64,000 nucleotides of DNA from positions 181,938 through 245,937 of the forward strand of contig NZ_JACOOY010000004.1 in the NCBI RefSeq assembly GCF_014287705.1, read 5' to 3'. A program made the translations under genes and the position numbers. Below are positions 1 to 8,756 of this stretch, in pieces. Within the stretch, counting starts at the first letter, position 1; each line of letters starts with the position of its first letter. This DNA comes from Dorea_D hominis. Its GTDB lineage: Bacteria > Bacillota > Clostridia > Lachnospirales > Lachnospiraceae. The notes under the pieces were generated by a model that saw only the letters and a program-made list of their open reading frames with translations, made no database searches and was not told the DNA's origin.

Positions 1-515
1 CGGATCGGTACAGGAGAAATATTCTGCAATGCCTGCATGAACGTATCATAAAACTGTACACTTCCGGTAAGCTCCGGCACCTCCAGTTCTGCGATCGGTT
101 CTCCCTCTGTCTGGCTAACATCAAACACTGTCGTTATGCGGAATCTCGGTATCACCATCTCCACAATCTCTGTTTCCGGCTGTCCATCATCCCCGATCAC
201 AGGCTCTTTTGTTACCGGGTCGATCTTTTCAATCTCCTGTTTCTCCCGGATCGGTGCTGGTGCAATGATCTGGATTCCTTTCTCTCCACGTTTTACATGG
301 CGGTTAAACTTCTTCTGCCATGCCTGATACCCTGCCACCAGTGTTGCTTCCGGTTTCTGCATGGTGAGCAGCAGCGTGTTATTAAAGCTGTAATTATGGA
401 ACTTTGACATGGTATTCAGATATTCGGTATATCGCTCCGATGTAAAGATTTCCTTTACTCCCTGCTCCAGCCGTTCCGATATTTCTTTTAACTGTTTTTC
501 TATATTATTTGCCAT
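1..515 (-). CDS. ArdC-like antirestriction/ssDNA-binding protein, partial
   Basis: Only the first 171 codons are present; the gene runs off the left edge. The start ATG (513-515) follows GGAGGG at a spacing of seven. Residues about 20-95 carry the ArdC N-terminal signature: a YTEYLNTMSKFHNYS segment, then NNTLLLTMQKPEAT, then a basic RGEKGI motif. ArdC-type domains bind single-stranded DNA and protect incoming conjugative DNA from restriction; this is family knowledge. The same signature opens the adjacent 2722-residue gene, so two ArdC-N domains lie side by side in one transcription unit. What follows the N-terminal domain cannot be seen. Confidence 0.75.
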   Translation of the reverse strand, partial: MANNIEKQLKEISERLEQGVKEIFTSERYTEYLNTMSKFHNYSFNNTLLLTMQKPEATLVAGYQAWQKKFNRHVKRGEKGIQIIAPAPIREKQEIEKIDPVTKEPVIGDDGQPETEIVEMVIPRFRITTVFDVSQTEGEPIAELEVPELTGSVQFYDTFMQALQNISPVPI

Positions 516-569
516 AAACAAACCCTCCATTTTATGTCCCCGCCAGAGAAAACTCTGACGGGAAATCTT

Positions 570-3500
570 TTATAACTCCTGTTCGTGTTTTTTCTTTGCA
601 GTTTTCTGTGTAACGGTCAGTTCCGCTGTATTCTGCTGTGCCTTCTCCTGCTTTAAGCGTTCCAGAATAGATGGCTTATGAATTCTGTCTGCTGTTTCCG
701 GAAGTTCTTTTTCTTCTACGGCATCCCTACTGTCTGTGTTACTTCCTTCTCTGCCAATATCCTCATCTGCCATAATCGTCTCATTGCCCTTTTCATCCAT
801 GTTCAGCAAGGCATTTAACTCGGATAACCGTTCTATCTTTTCATTCAGCTCTGCTTCTTTCGGAAATGGTTTCTTTACCTCTTCCTGCGCAGTAGCAAGC
901 TGCTGTTGTACGGTTTCCAATTTCTGCTCACTTTCCGTCAGCTTCCTGTCGATAGAAGAAAGCGTGTTATGGATACGCTGCATATTTCCTACCGGGTCTT
1001 TTCCGATCTCCAGCTTATAAGAACATTTTCCTTTGATCGTCAGTTCAAACGCATTGGAGAACATATTATAGGAAGCAGATAACGTGAACCCATGATATTC
1101 CCCGACCTTTCCGCCGGTGCTGACGGTTTTTAACCCTGCACAAGCAGCGATCAACGCTTCGCCTGCTTCTTTCTTATCTTCATAAAGGACATTCCCTACT
1201 GTCATGGCAAACGTGTCATTATCCTGTAAATCCACACTTTTTACTACCTGCGAATCCACCTGCATTCCGGCAATCCGCTCTTTCAATGCACTGATCTGTA
1301 CCGGGAAATTCTTTGCAATATCGGATTCCAGACGGTAAATCTGACTGGTATGGTTTGCCTTTAGAAGTTTTAGCTTACTCACCTGCACATCCAGATCCAT
1401 TTTTTCTTTAATGTACGGATTGCCTGTGGCAAGTGCCTTTATTTCCGCATAGGACAGTGCCGTATCATCCACATCTTCACAAGCCCTGACCGGGGATTTA
1501 CTGGTCATGATCTGGCTGATGAACTTCTGCTTATTCTCCAAAATCTGCCACATATACGCATCAAAAGTGTTCTCCGTCACATACCGGAATATCTTTACTT
1601 TGTCATTCTGGTTTCCCTGTCTTAAGATACGTCCTTCCTGCTGTTCCAGATCAGACGGCTTCCACGGACAGTCAAGGTGATGGAGGGCAATGAGCCTGTC
1701 CTGTACGTTGGTACCAGCACCGAGTTTTGGAGTGGAACCCATAAGGATTCTCACCTGCCCGGCCCGTACCTTTGCAAACAAATCTGCTTTCTTTGTCTCC
1801 GTGTTGTATTCATGGATAAACGCAATCTCTTCTTTCGGGATTCCCCTGGCAACCAGTTTGTTTCGGACATCATCATATACATTGAAAGTCCCATCCCCTT
1901 TTGGAGTAGACAAGTCACAGAAGATCAGCTGTGTTGTCCGATCTGCTTTTCCCTCGTCCCATACCTGAAAAGCATTTTCCACACAGGTATTGACCTTGCT
2001 TTTTTCTGCATCCGGAAGGAGTTCATTTAATAGCCTCTGATCCAATGCACATTTTCTTCCGTCATTGGTAATCTTGAGCATGTTGTCCACCGTTGGATTC
2101 ACAAGACCGGCTCTTACTTCTTCCGCACGTTCCGAAAAGGCACTGACCATTTCCTGCTGTTCTTCACTTGGTTTTAAGACTTCATTGATAAACTCTGCTT
2201 CCGGTACAGGAAGATTCAGCATATCCGATGTCTGAATATCCGCAGCTTCCTTAAAAATAGAGATCAGCTCTGGAAGATTAAAAAAACGGGCAAACCGTGT
2301 TTTCGCACGATAGCCCGTTCCTTCCGGTGATAATTCGATTGCGGTTACTGTCTCCCCAAACGTTGCCGCCCAGGAATCAAAGTGTCCCATACCCATACGC
2401 ATGAGTGTGTCATACTGGAGATAACGCATGATAGTGTAAAGCTCGGTCATACTATTTGATACAGGAGTACCTGTAGCAAAGGTGATTCCTCTGCCGCCTG
2501 TCAGTTCATCCATATACCGGCATTTCATAAACATATCCGAACTTTTCTGTGCATCCGTCTGTGAGATACCCGCCACATTCCGCATTTTTGTATACAAAAA
2601 AAGGTTCTTAAAACTATGGCTCTCATCCACAAACAGCCGGTCTACACCCAACTGCTCAAAAGTTACTACATCATCCTTTCTGGTCTGGTCATTGAGTTTC
2701 TTCATCCTCGCCTGCAGACTCTTCTTTGTTTTTTCCAACTGCTTGATGGTATAATTCTGCCCTGCCTGATGTGCCGCTTCTTCAATGGAAAACGTAATAT
2801 CTGCGATCTGATCTTCCAGCATGGCAATCTGCCGTTCTCTTGAAAGAGGGATTTTCTCAAACTGCGTATGGCCGATGATCACGGCATCATAATCCCCTGT
2901 CGCAATACGGGAACAGAACCGTTTTCGGTTTGCCGGTTCAAAGTCTTTCTTCGTTGCCACCAGGATATTTGCTCCCGGATAGAGACGTAGGAAATCACTG
3001 CCCCACTGCTCGGTCAGATGGTTTGGCACAACATAAAGATTCTTTTGTGAGAGTCCCAGCCGTTTTGATTCCATACCGGCTGCGATCATCTGGAACGTCT
3101 TTCCTGCTCCTACGCAATGAGCCAGTAACGTATTATTTCCATACAGCACATGAGCCACTGCGTTTTTCTGATGCGGCATCAAGGTGATCTCCGGGTTCAT
3201 GCCGACAAACTGAATATGGCTTCCATCATATTCCCGTGGACGGATGCTGTTAAATCGTTCATTATAAATTTTACAGAGATCTTCCCGTCGGTGCAGGTCT
3301 TTAAATATCCACTCCTTAAATTCCTCTTTGATCAGCTCCTGCTTCTGCTGTGCCAGCATCGTTTCCTTCCGATTTAATTCCCGGTGTTCCCCATCGGCAT
3401 CCTGTACCGTGTCATAAATCTTGGTATCTCTAAGGTTTAAGGCATCTTCCAAAAGGCGGTAGGCATTGGCTCTCTGTGTTCCATATGTGGAAGTAACAAG

Positions 3501-6500
3501 GGCATTTCCGTAGCTGTCCACATTTTTTCCCATAACATTCCACTGTCCGGTCACTTCGGCATACTGGACTTTGACCTTGCTCCCTACATAATATCTTGGT
3601 GTATGGAATGTTTCTGCCATGAACCGTGTAATGTAATCCTCGGAGATCCAGGTTGCCCCAAGTCTTGCCTCAATCTCTGACGCATCCAGATCTTTTGGCT
3701 GTACCTGCTCCAAATACTGCACGTTCACCTGATATTCCGGATGATCTTCTGCAAACTGTTTTGCGATCTGCAGTTTCTCCCTCACATTTCCAGAAAGATA
3801 TTCGTCCGACGGCTCCCATTTTTCACTGATCGGATTCTTAAAGATCACCCCTGCCAGTTCTTCGGTAAGTTCTGCTTCTGTTTTCCCGGAAAGCTGTGCC
3901 ATATAGGAAAGGTCAACGCCTGCCCTCTCACCAATGGAAACCGCAAGTGCTTCACTGGCAGTATCCACGGAAGTTACCGTTTCTGCCCTGCGGATTGTCC
4001 TTTTGGTAAAAATATCCGCTTTCCGTTTCAGTTCTCCCTTATCATCCAGAAATTCCAGAGAAGTCAAAAGACAATAGCTGCTGTCCTGGCTAAATGCCCG
4101 CTTATTGGCATTACTGCTAAGCAGACCATACTTTGCTGTAAAAGTATCATATTCTTCATTAAGTTTTTCCTGCAGCTTTGTGATCTGTTCATCGCTTCCC
4201 TCTTCCATCTGGCACTGGATCAGTTCATTCGTAATATCACGAATCTTCACCATCCCTTTGACACGTTCCGCTGTCATTGCCGGAAGCTCCATGCGGTTCA
4301 TCACAGAGTTTTCCCGGTAATAAACTTCATCATCTACCACAGTAAAACTAAAATTCTTTACCTCCGGGTCTGCCGGAATAGAGACAACATCCTCTTCCAG
4401 CTCTGTATCCGAAAGTTCCAGTTCCGTGATCGTACCATGGATATTCTGGACAGCTTCCTTTAATTGTTCTTCTAAGGTAATTCCTTCTTTTGGTTTTACG
4501 GTCACTTCCTGCTTTCCATACTGGGTACTTTCTGTAGTAAACTCACCAAGCACCATTTCCGGATGCTCTGCAAAATAAGCATTGACTGAATAGCCTTCCG
4601 GTGTTTCCTTTAAATTTAACCATTCCGGTTCCTCAATGGATGCCCTGTCCCTTTTCTGGAAAAACAGAATATCAGAAACAACGCTGGTATTGGCATTTCT
4701 CTGGAACGCATTATTCGGTAATCGGATGGCTCCAAGCAGTTCTGCCCGGTTTGCGATATACTGTCTCACTGCCGGGTTCTGCTTATCCATCGTTCCACTG
4801 GAAGTTACCACTGCAACTACACCGCCCGGACGGACCAGATCAAGGGATTTTGCAATAAAATAATCATGGATCATAAAATGATGCCGGTCATATCTGCGGT
4901 CACTGACCTGATACGCCCCAAATGGAACATTGCCTATCACACAGTCAAAAAAGCTGTCCGGATAACTGGTTTCCTCAAATCCCTGTACTGCAATCTTGTT
5001 TTTCTGGTAAAGCTGTTTTGCGATTCTTCCCGAAACCGGGTCGAGTTCCACACCGTACATATTGGCTTTGCCCATACTCTCCGGGATCAGTCCCATAAAG
5101 TTACCGACACCACAGGACGGCTCCAGAATATTTCCCTGTTTCAGTCCCATATTTTCCAGTACTTCATACATACTTCGGATCACGGTCGGGGACGTATAAA
5201 AAGCATTTAAGGTCGATGCCCTTGCTGCACTGTATTCTTCCGGCGATAAAGTATTCTTTAATTCCAGATACTCATTCGCCCAGCTGCTGTTACTCTCCTC
5301 AAATGCCTGTGGGATACCACCCCAGCCAACATAACGGGATAAGATTTCCTGTTCTTCGGGTGTTGCCAGACGTTCTTCTTTCTCCAAAGTCTGTAACAAA
5401 TGGATGGCTTCCATATTTGCTTTATACTTTGCTTTCGGACCGCCTGCTCCAAGGTCATTATCCTGAATCCGAAAGTTATGCGGTTCTGTTACAATCTTTT
5501 CTGCTTCCGGTTTCAAATATGGCTGGAATTCTCCTTCATATCCAAACAGTTCATTTTCTCCGGGAATATAATTGCGTCCGGTTTCCAGGCACCGGAACAC
5601 ATCGGCAGTTGGTGCATTGCTGACTGCATAAAACTCATCATACGAATATTTAGGGAAATCTTCTGTATGATAGGTCGACAGATGAAGTTCTGTATTGGAA
5701 CGGGTCTGTGCAACCAGATCTTTTCCCTCTAGTCCTTCCGGCAATACCCCTACTGCTTCAAAGTGATACCCCTGATACTCAAAAACACCCTCATCCCAGG
5801 ACTCTGCCAGTTCTTCTGCTGTTTTAGCTGTTGTCTCTTCTTCTGGTTCAGTTGGTTCCTGTCCCTCAGAATCTTTCGTTGTTTCCTGTTCCTGACTTTC
5901 CAGAATAGATTCTTCGGCAGTAACCTCTTCCTCTTCTATTTCCTCCACATCTGACATATCTACTACGGTCGGTTCTGTCACTACCTTCGTATCCAAGAAA
6001 TCAAACATGGTCATCTGGTGCCCGGATGGTTCCGCAAAAGACGGTTCTGCTTCCGGTGTCGGGAAAATCGTATAGGTTCCTTCTGCATACTGGTGAAGTT
6101 CTGAAAGAAGTTCTGTTTTCTGCTGGTAGTTTGTCCCATATGCCTCAAAATCTAATGGCAGAACTGCCAATGCTGCATCCATCTTCTGTAACAGTTCTTC
6201 TGTCTGCTCTGGATTCTCTAAAACTGTCACCATTTCTTTTCCTGGTTTTTCCCAGAAGAAATCATCCGTAAATGGTCTGTCTATCTCTTCCGGAAGACGG
6301 TCATAAAAGCGGAGTACCTTGTTCGCCATCTGTTCCCGTTCATATTCCGGCATACGAGCATAATCTTCTGCCTGCAGAAACTGGTCATTCTTTATCAGAT
6401 AAGCTACTCTATTTGCAACTTTATTCCAGGATAATAAAACTGATGTATATGGATTTCCATAAGTACCTCTTGCAAGAAACAATCCTTTTCCATCATAATT

Positions 6501-8738
6501 TGCGTGTGAATCATCCGCCCCAGACAGTGCATGACTGCTTCCACCGATCCCATACTGTTTCTTGATAAAACCTGTCCTCGATCTTTCATCCTCATGCAGC
6601 AGATAAAAGGAATATGTCCTGAGTCTGCCTTCGGAATACGCCCCACCTCTGACAAGAAATGCGTCGATCTCGTCTTGTGTAATGAACATCTGCTGTTCTT
6701 TCCATGCAAATCCCTCTCTTGCCTGGTATGGGATCACTTCATCTGCAAACTTCTGGAACTGTCTGGAGATATTGACCGGATTATAATGATGGAAACGCAT
6801 AAGAGAGTTGTCCGTCTCATAGGCTTCTGCCAGTGCTTCCAGTCTTTCATTCAAATCCGAAAGCCACCCTGGATCTTGCAGTTTTTCAGTAAGATAATCC
6901 GTGATTTCCGGATAAATACTACGAAGATGCGGCAGATCTGCTTCATCAAAGATAATCTCTGCCACACCTTCTGCCATATCCCCTTTCATATAAGCAAGTG
7001 CCTGTGCGTGTTCCTTCAATGCGTTGTCCCTTGCCACATCCAATACAGACTGCGGGGCATATTCTCCCTGATTTAAAAGCTGATGGATACGTCTGCTGAC
7101 ATCTTTCCAGGATAAAAAGGCTTTATCCAGAATCTGGTCTGCCACCGTATGCCCGACTGCGATCTGCATCCCAGTTTCATCAAACCAGACGGAATATTCC
7201 CTTCCGTCCATCTGAAAACCTTTGCCGCCTTTTCCATACTCACGCTTTACAAACTCCGTATATTCTCCCGGTGACTGTTCACTCATAAAGTTATAGATGA
7301 TACGCAGCTGGCTTCCTGTCCGGTTTCCGCCTGTCCGTAAAATATCATCCACCACACTTTCCGGGATGGAGATTTCCCCGGCATATAAAGCAGCTACCCT
7401 TTCTCCAATCTGCCTTTTCTGTTCATTTGCTGTGGGATATTCGGGCAAAGATAAAGCAGAGGCGATTTCTTCCTCTGCTTTACTCAGTCCATCTTCTCTT
7501 GTATCTTCAACTAGCTGTATACCAATTCCGTCAAGATGCTCTCTTCCGCTGTTGCCATCAGTGCGTTCATATGTGCTGTCCAAGCCATCGGGTCTGCTTC
7601 CTTGTCCGGTGCCGGATGGTTCTTCAGCAATTTCTCCATCTGGCTGTCCATCCTCTCTTGTGCTGCCTTCTCGATCTCTGCCAGATGGCTGTTCAGCTTT
7701 CCTGTCAGGAACAGGCTCTGATACAGGCTGTTCTTGTGTTCCTTCAGGAATCTCCTCCGAAGCATCCCGTATTTCCCTATCGTCACTTCTTCCTCCTCGA
7801 CGGTCAGGTTCGGGAATAGGTAATCCCCCTTGCGATGATATGTCAGTTCCATAGTCGGTTCCTCCTTCATTCTCGATATTTTCCTCTTTGTTGTTTTCTA
7901 CGTCCTGATTTTTATTTTCACGCATTAACGTGTTAAAGTTATTATAATTCCTTTCATTGGAAATTTCAACCTCTTTTCTGGCTTCTTCCAGAGAAATTTT
8001 ATGTACGGTCTTTCCAATATCAATCAGAATACTCTCACTGAGCTGGCTTGCCGCATTTCCAAGGAAGGTGAGAACTGACAGACGGTTATAATCTGTGATA
8101 TGCATAAAATCCTCTTCTTCCAGAAGCTCCATCGGTTCCAGACCACACCGTCTGCAAAGCATGTAATATACACTGTCCGTTGCAAGCTGGCGGAAATCAC
8201 TGCGGATCGTAACTTCATCCAGATCTTCCAGATACGTTCCTTCCGCTGCATATTCCAAGCCGTCCAGATATTCTTCCAGACTGTCTGCGACCATTTCCCT
8301 TGCAACCGCCATCAACGCATCCGATAAAGTCCCTGTATCTTTTTCTTCCAGACCATACGCTTCTGCCAGATGGGTAAGGATCTCTTCCTGCTGATGTTCC
8401 TGCATCTGCCACAGGTAAGGGCTTCTTCCGCCTGCCACCATGTGCGTATCTGAAATATCAAACACATACCGGAGTCTGGTATTATGACCATTCTCGTCAA
8501 GCAGGGCGATCCCCCTTGCACCACGGTTCACCCATCGGAACATCTTTTCATTCCATAATTCCAGTGATGCACAAGCCGTTGCTTCCGGATGCTGTGCATG
8601 GATCAGAAGCTGGTCTGAAAAAGAATAACGATATAACCTTGATGCTGTGTCCATATAATCCATCCAGTCTCTGGGTGAACTGCTCACTGATACCGCATGT
8701 TCCTGTGCCAGTTCCCGGATGTCCTGTAATTTCGACAT
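570..8738 (-). CDS. Giant polyvalent protein: ArdC-N-like, DNA methylase and SNF2-type helicase
   Basis: 2722 residues, typical of the polyvalent proteins carried by conjugative elements and some phages. The first ~100 residues resemble the ArdC N-terminal domain (SRLYRYSFSDQLLIHAQ, RGARGI). A low-complexity acidic linker spans about residues 270-420. An N6-adenine methylase domain shows the SAM motif EPSCGVGNFMG near 1209 and a GNVPFG motif near 1269, a variant of NPPF/Y. A superfamily 2 helicase follows: Walker A GAGKT near 1878, DESH near 2041, ATGTPVSNS, then the Q-x-x-GR-x-x-RQG motif near 2373. The C-terminus (about 2480-2722) is coiled coil. It probably acts on ICE DNA entering the recipient, modifying or remodelling it against restriction. 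The start at 8738 has a perfect AAGGAGG eight bases upstream. The linker is also the place where tnpV is encoded in another frame. Confidence 0.9.
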   Translation of the reverse strand: MSKLQDIRELAQEHAVSVSSSPRDWMDYMDTASRLYRYSFSDQLLIHAQHPEATACASLELWNEKMFRWVNRGARGIALLDENGHNTRLRYVFDISDTHMVAGGRSPYLWQMQEHQQEEILTHLAEAYGLEEKDTGTLSDALMAVAREMVADSLEEYLDGLEYAAEGTYLEDLDEVTIRSDFRQLATDSVYYMLCRRCGLEPMELLEEEDFMHITDYNRLSVLTFLGNAASQLSESILIDIGKTVHKISLEEARKEVEISNERNYNNFNTLMRENKNQDVENNKEENIENEGGTDYGTDISSQGGLPIPEPDRRGGRSDDREIRDASEEIPEGTQEQPVSEPVPDRKAEQPSGRDREGSTREDGQPDGEIAEEPSGTGQGSRPDGLDSTYERTDGNSGREHLDGIGIQLVEDTREDGLSKAEEEIASALSLPEYPTANEQKRQIGERVAALYAGEISIPESVVDDILRTGGNRTGSQLRIIYNFMSEQSPGEYTEFVKREYGKGGKGFQMDGREYSVWFDETGMQIAVGHTVADQILDKAFLSWKDVSRRIHQLLNQGEYAPQSVLDVARDNALKEHAQALAYMKGDMAEGVAEIIFDEADLPHLRSIYPEITDYLTEKLQDPGWLSDLNERLEALAEAYETDNSLMRFHHYNPVNISRQFQKFADEVIPYQAREGFAWKEQQMFITQDEIDAFLVRGGAYSEGRLRTYSFYLLHEDERSRTGFIKKQYGIGGSSHALSGADDSHANYDGKGLFLARGTYGNPYTSVLLSWNKVANRVAYLIKNDQFLQAEDYARMPEYEREQMANKVLRFYDRLPEEIDRPFTDDFFWEKPGKEMVTVLENPEQTEELLQKMDAALAVLPLDFEAYGTNYQQKTELLSELHQYAEGTYTIFPTPEAEPSFAEPSGHQMTMFDFLDTKVVTEPTVVDMSDVEEIEEEEVTAEESILESQEQETTKDSEGQEPTEPEEETTAKTAEELAESWDEGVFEYQGYHFEAVGVLPEGLEGKDLVAQTRSNTELHLSTYHTEDFPKYSYDEFYAVSNAPTADVFRCLETGRNYIPGENELFGYEGEFQPYLKPEAEKIVTEPHNFRIQDNDLGAGGPKAKYKANMEAIHLLQTLEKEERLATPEEQEILSRYVGWGGIPQAFEESNSSWANEYLELKNTLSPEEYSAARASTLNAFYTSPTVIRSMYEVLENMGLKQGNILEPSCGVGNFMGLIPESMGKANMYGVELDPVSGRIAKQLYQKNKIAVQGFEETSYPDSFFDCVIGNVPFGAYQVSDRRYDRHHFMIHDYFIAKSLDLVRPGGVVAVVTSSGTMDKQNPAVRQYIANRAELLGAIRLPNNAFQRNANTSVVSDILFFQKRDRASIEEPEWLNLKETPEGYSVNAYFAEHPEMVLGEFTTESTQYGKQEVTVKPKEGITLEEQLKEAVQNIHGTITELELSDTELEEDVVSIPADPEVKNFSFTVVDDEVYYRENSVMNRMELPAMTAERVKGMVKIRDITNELIQCQMEEGSDEQITKLQEKLNEEYDTFTAKYGLLSSNANKRAFSQDSSYCLLTSLEFLDDKGELKRKADIFTKRTIRRAETVTSVDTASEALAVSIGERAGVDLSYMAQLSGKTEAELTEELAGVIFKNPISEKWEPSDEYLSGNVREKLQIAKQFAEDHPEYQVNVQYLEQVQPKDLDASEIEARLGATWISEDYITRFMAETFHTPRYYVGSKVKVQYAEVTGQWNVMGKNVDSYGNALVTSTYGTQRANAYRLLEDALNLRDTKIYDTVQDADGEHRELNRKETMLAQQKQELIKEEFKEWIFKDLHRREDLCKIYNERFNSIRPREYDGSHIQFVGMNPEITLMPHQKNAVAHVLYGNNTLLAHCVGAGKTFQMIAAGMESKRLGLSQKNLYVVPNHLTEQWGSDFLRLYPGANILVATKKDFEPANRKRFCSRIATGDYDAVIIGHTQFEKIPLSRERQIAMLEDQIADITFSIEEAAHQAGQNYTIKQLEKTKKSLQARMKKLNDQTRKDDVVTFEQLGVDRLFVDESHSFKNLFLYTKMRNVAGISQTDAQKSSDMFMKCRYMDELTGGRGITFATGTPVSNSMTELYTIMRYLQYDTLMRMGMGHFDSWAATFGETVTAIELSPEGTGYRAKTRFARFFNLPELISIFKEAADIQTSDMLNLPVPEAEFINEVLKPSEEQQEMVSAFSERAEEVRAGLVNPTVDNMLKITNDGRKCALDQRLLNELLPDAEKSKVNTCVENAFQVWDEGKADRTTQLIFCDLSTPKGDGTFNVYDDVRNKLVARGIPKEEIAFIHEYNTETKKADLFAKVRAGQVRILMGSTPKLGAGTNVQDRLIALHHLDCPWKPSDLEQQEGRILRQGNQNDKVKIFRYVTENTFDAYMWQILENKQKFISQIMTSKSPVRACEDVDDTALSYAEIKALATGNPYIKEKMDLDVQVSKLKLLKANHTSQIYRLESDIAKNFPVQISALKERIAGMQVDSQVVKSVDLQDNDTFAMTVGNVLYEDKKEAGEALIAACAGLKTVSTGGKVGEYHGFTLSASYNMFSNAFELTIKGKCSYKLEIGKDPVGNMQRIHNTLSSIDRKLTESEQKLETVQQQLATAQEEVKKPFPKEAELNEKIERLSELNALLNMDEKGNETIMADEDIGREGSNTDSRDAVEEKELPETADRIHKPSILERLKQEKAQQNTAELTVTQKTAKKKHEQEL
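7511..7852 (-). CDS. tnpV: TnpV family protein nested in another frame of the polyvalent gene
   Basis: 113 residues, lying entirely inside the large gene on the same strand but in a different reading frame. The sequence fits the TnpV family first named in Tn4451-type elements: MELTYHRKGDYLFPNL at the start, then GKYGMLRRRFLKEH, LTGKLNSHLAEIE and a C-terminal AEESILTELVYS. The start ATG at 7852 is preceded by a perfect AAGGAGG with an eight-base spacer, which is strong evidence for translation in its own right; an ATG six codons earlier merely contains that ribosome site. The opposite reading gives the disordered acidic linker of the giant protein, which suggests the linker frame is the tolerant partner. 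TnpV function is unknown; the family is found on mobile elements. Confidence 0.8.
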   Translation of the reverse strand: MELTYHRKGDYLFPNLTVEEEEVTIGKYGMLRRRFLKEHKNSLYQSLFLTGKLNSHLAEIEKAAQERMDSQMEKLLKNHPAPDKEADPMAWTAHMNALMATAEESILTELVYS

Positions 8739-8756
8739 ACTGCCTACCTCCTTGCC

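Noticed and set aside
3741..4463. 240-codon plus-strand ORF opposite the polyvalent gene
   Set aside because: It lies antisense to a strongly supported methylase-helicase, has no ribosome site worth noting and no recognisable protein character.
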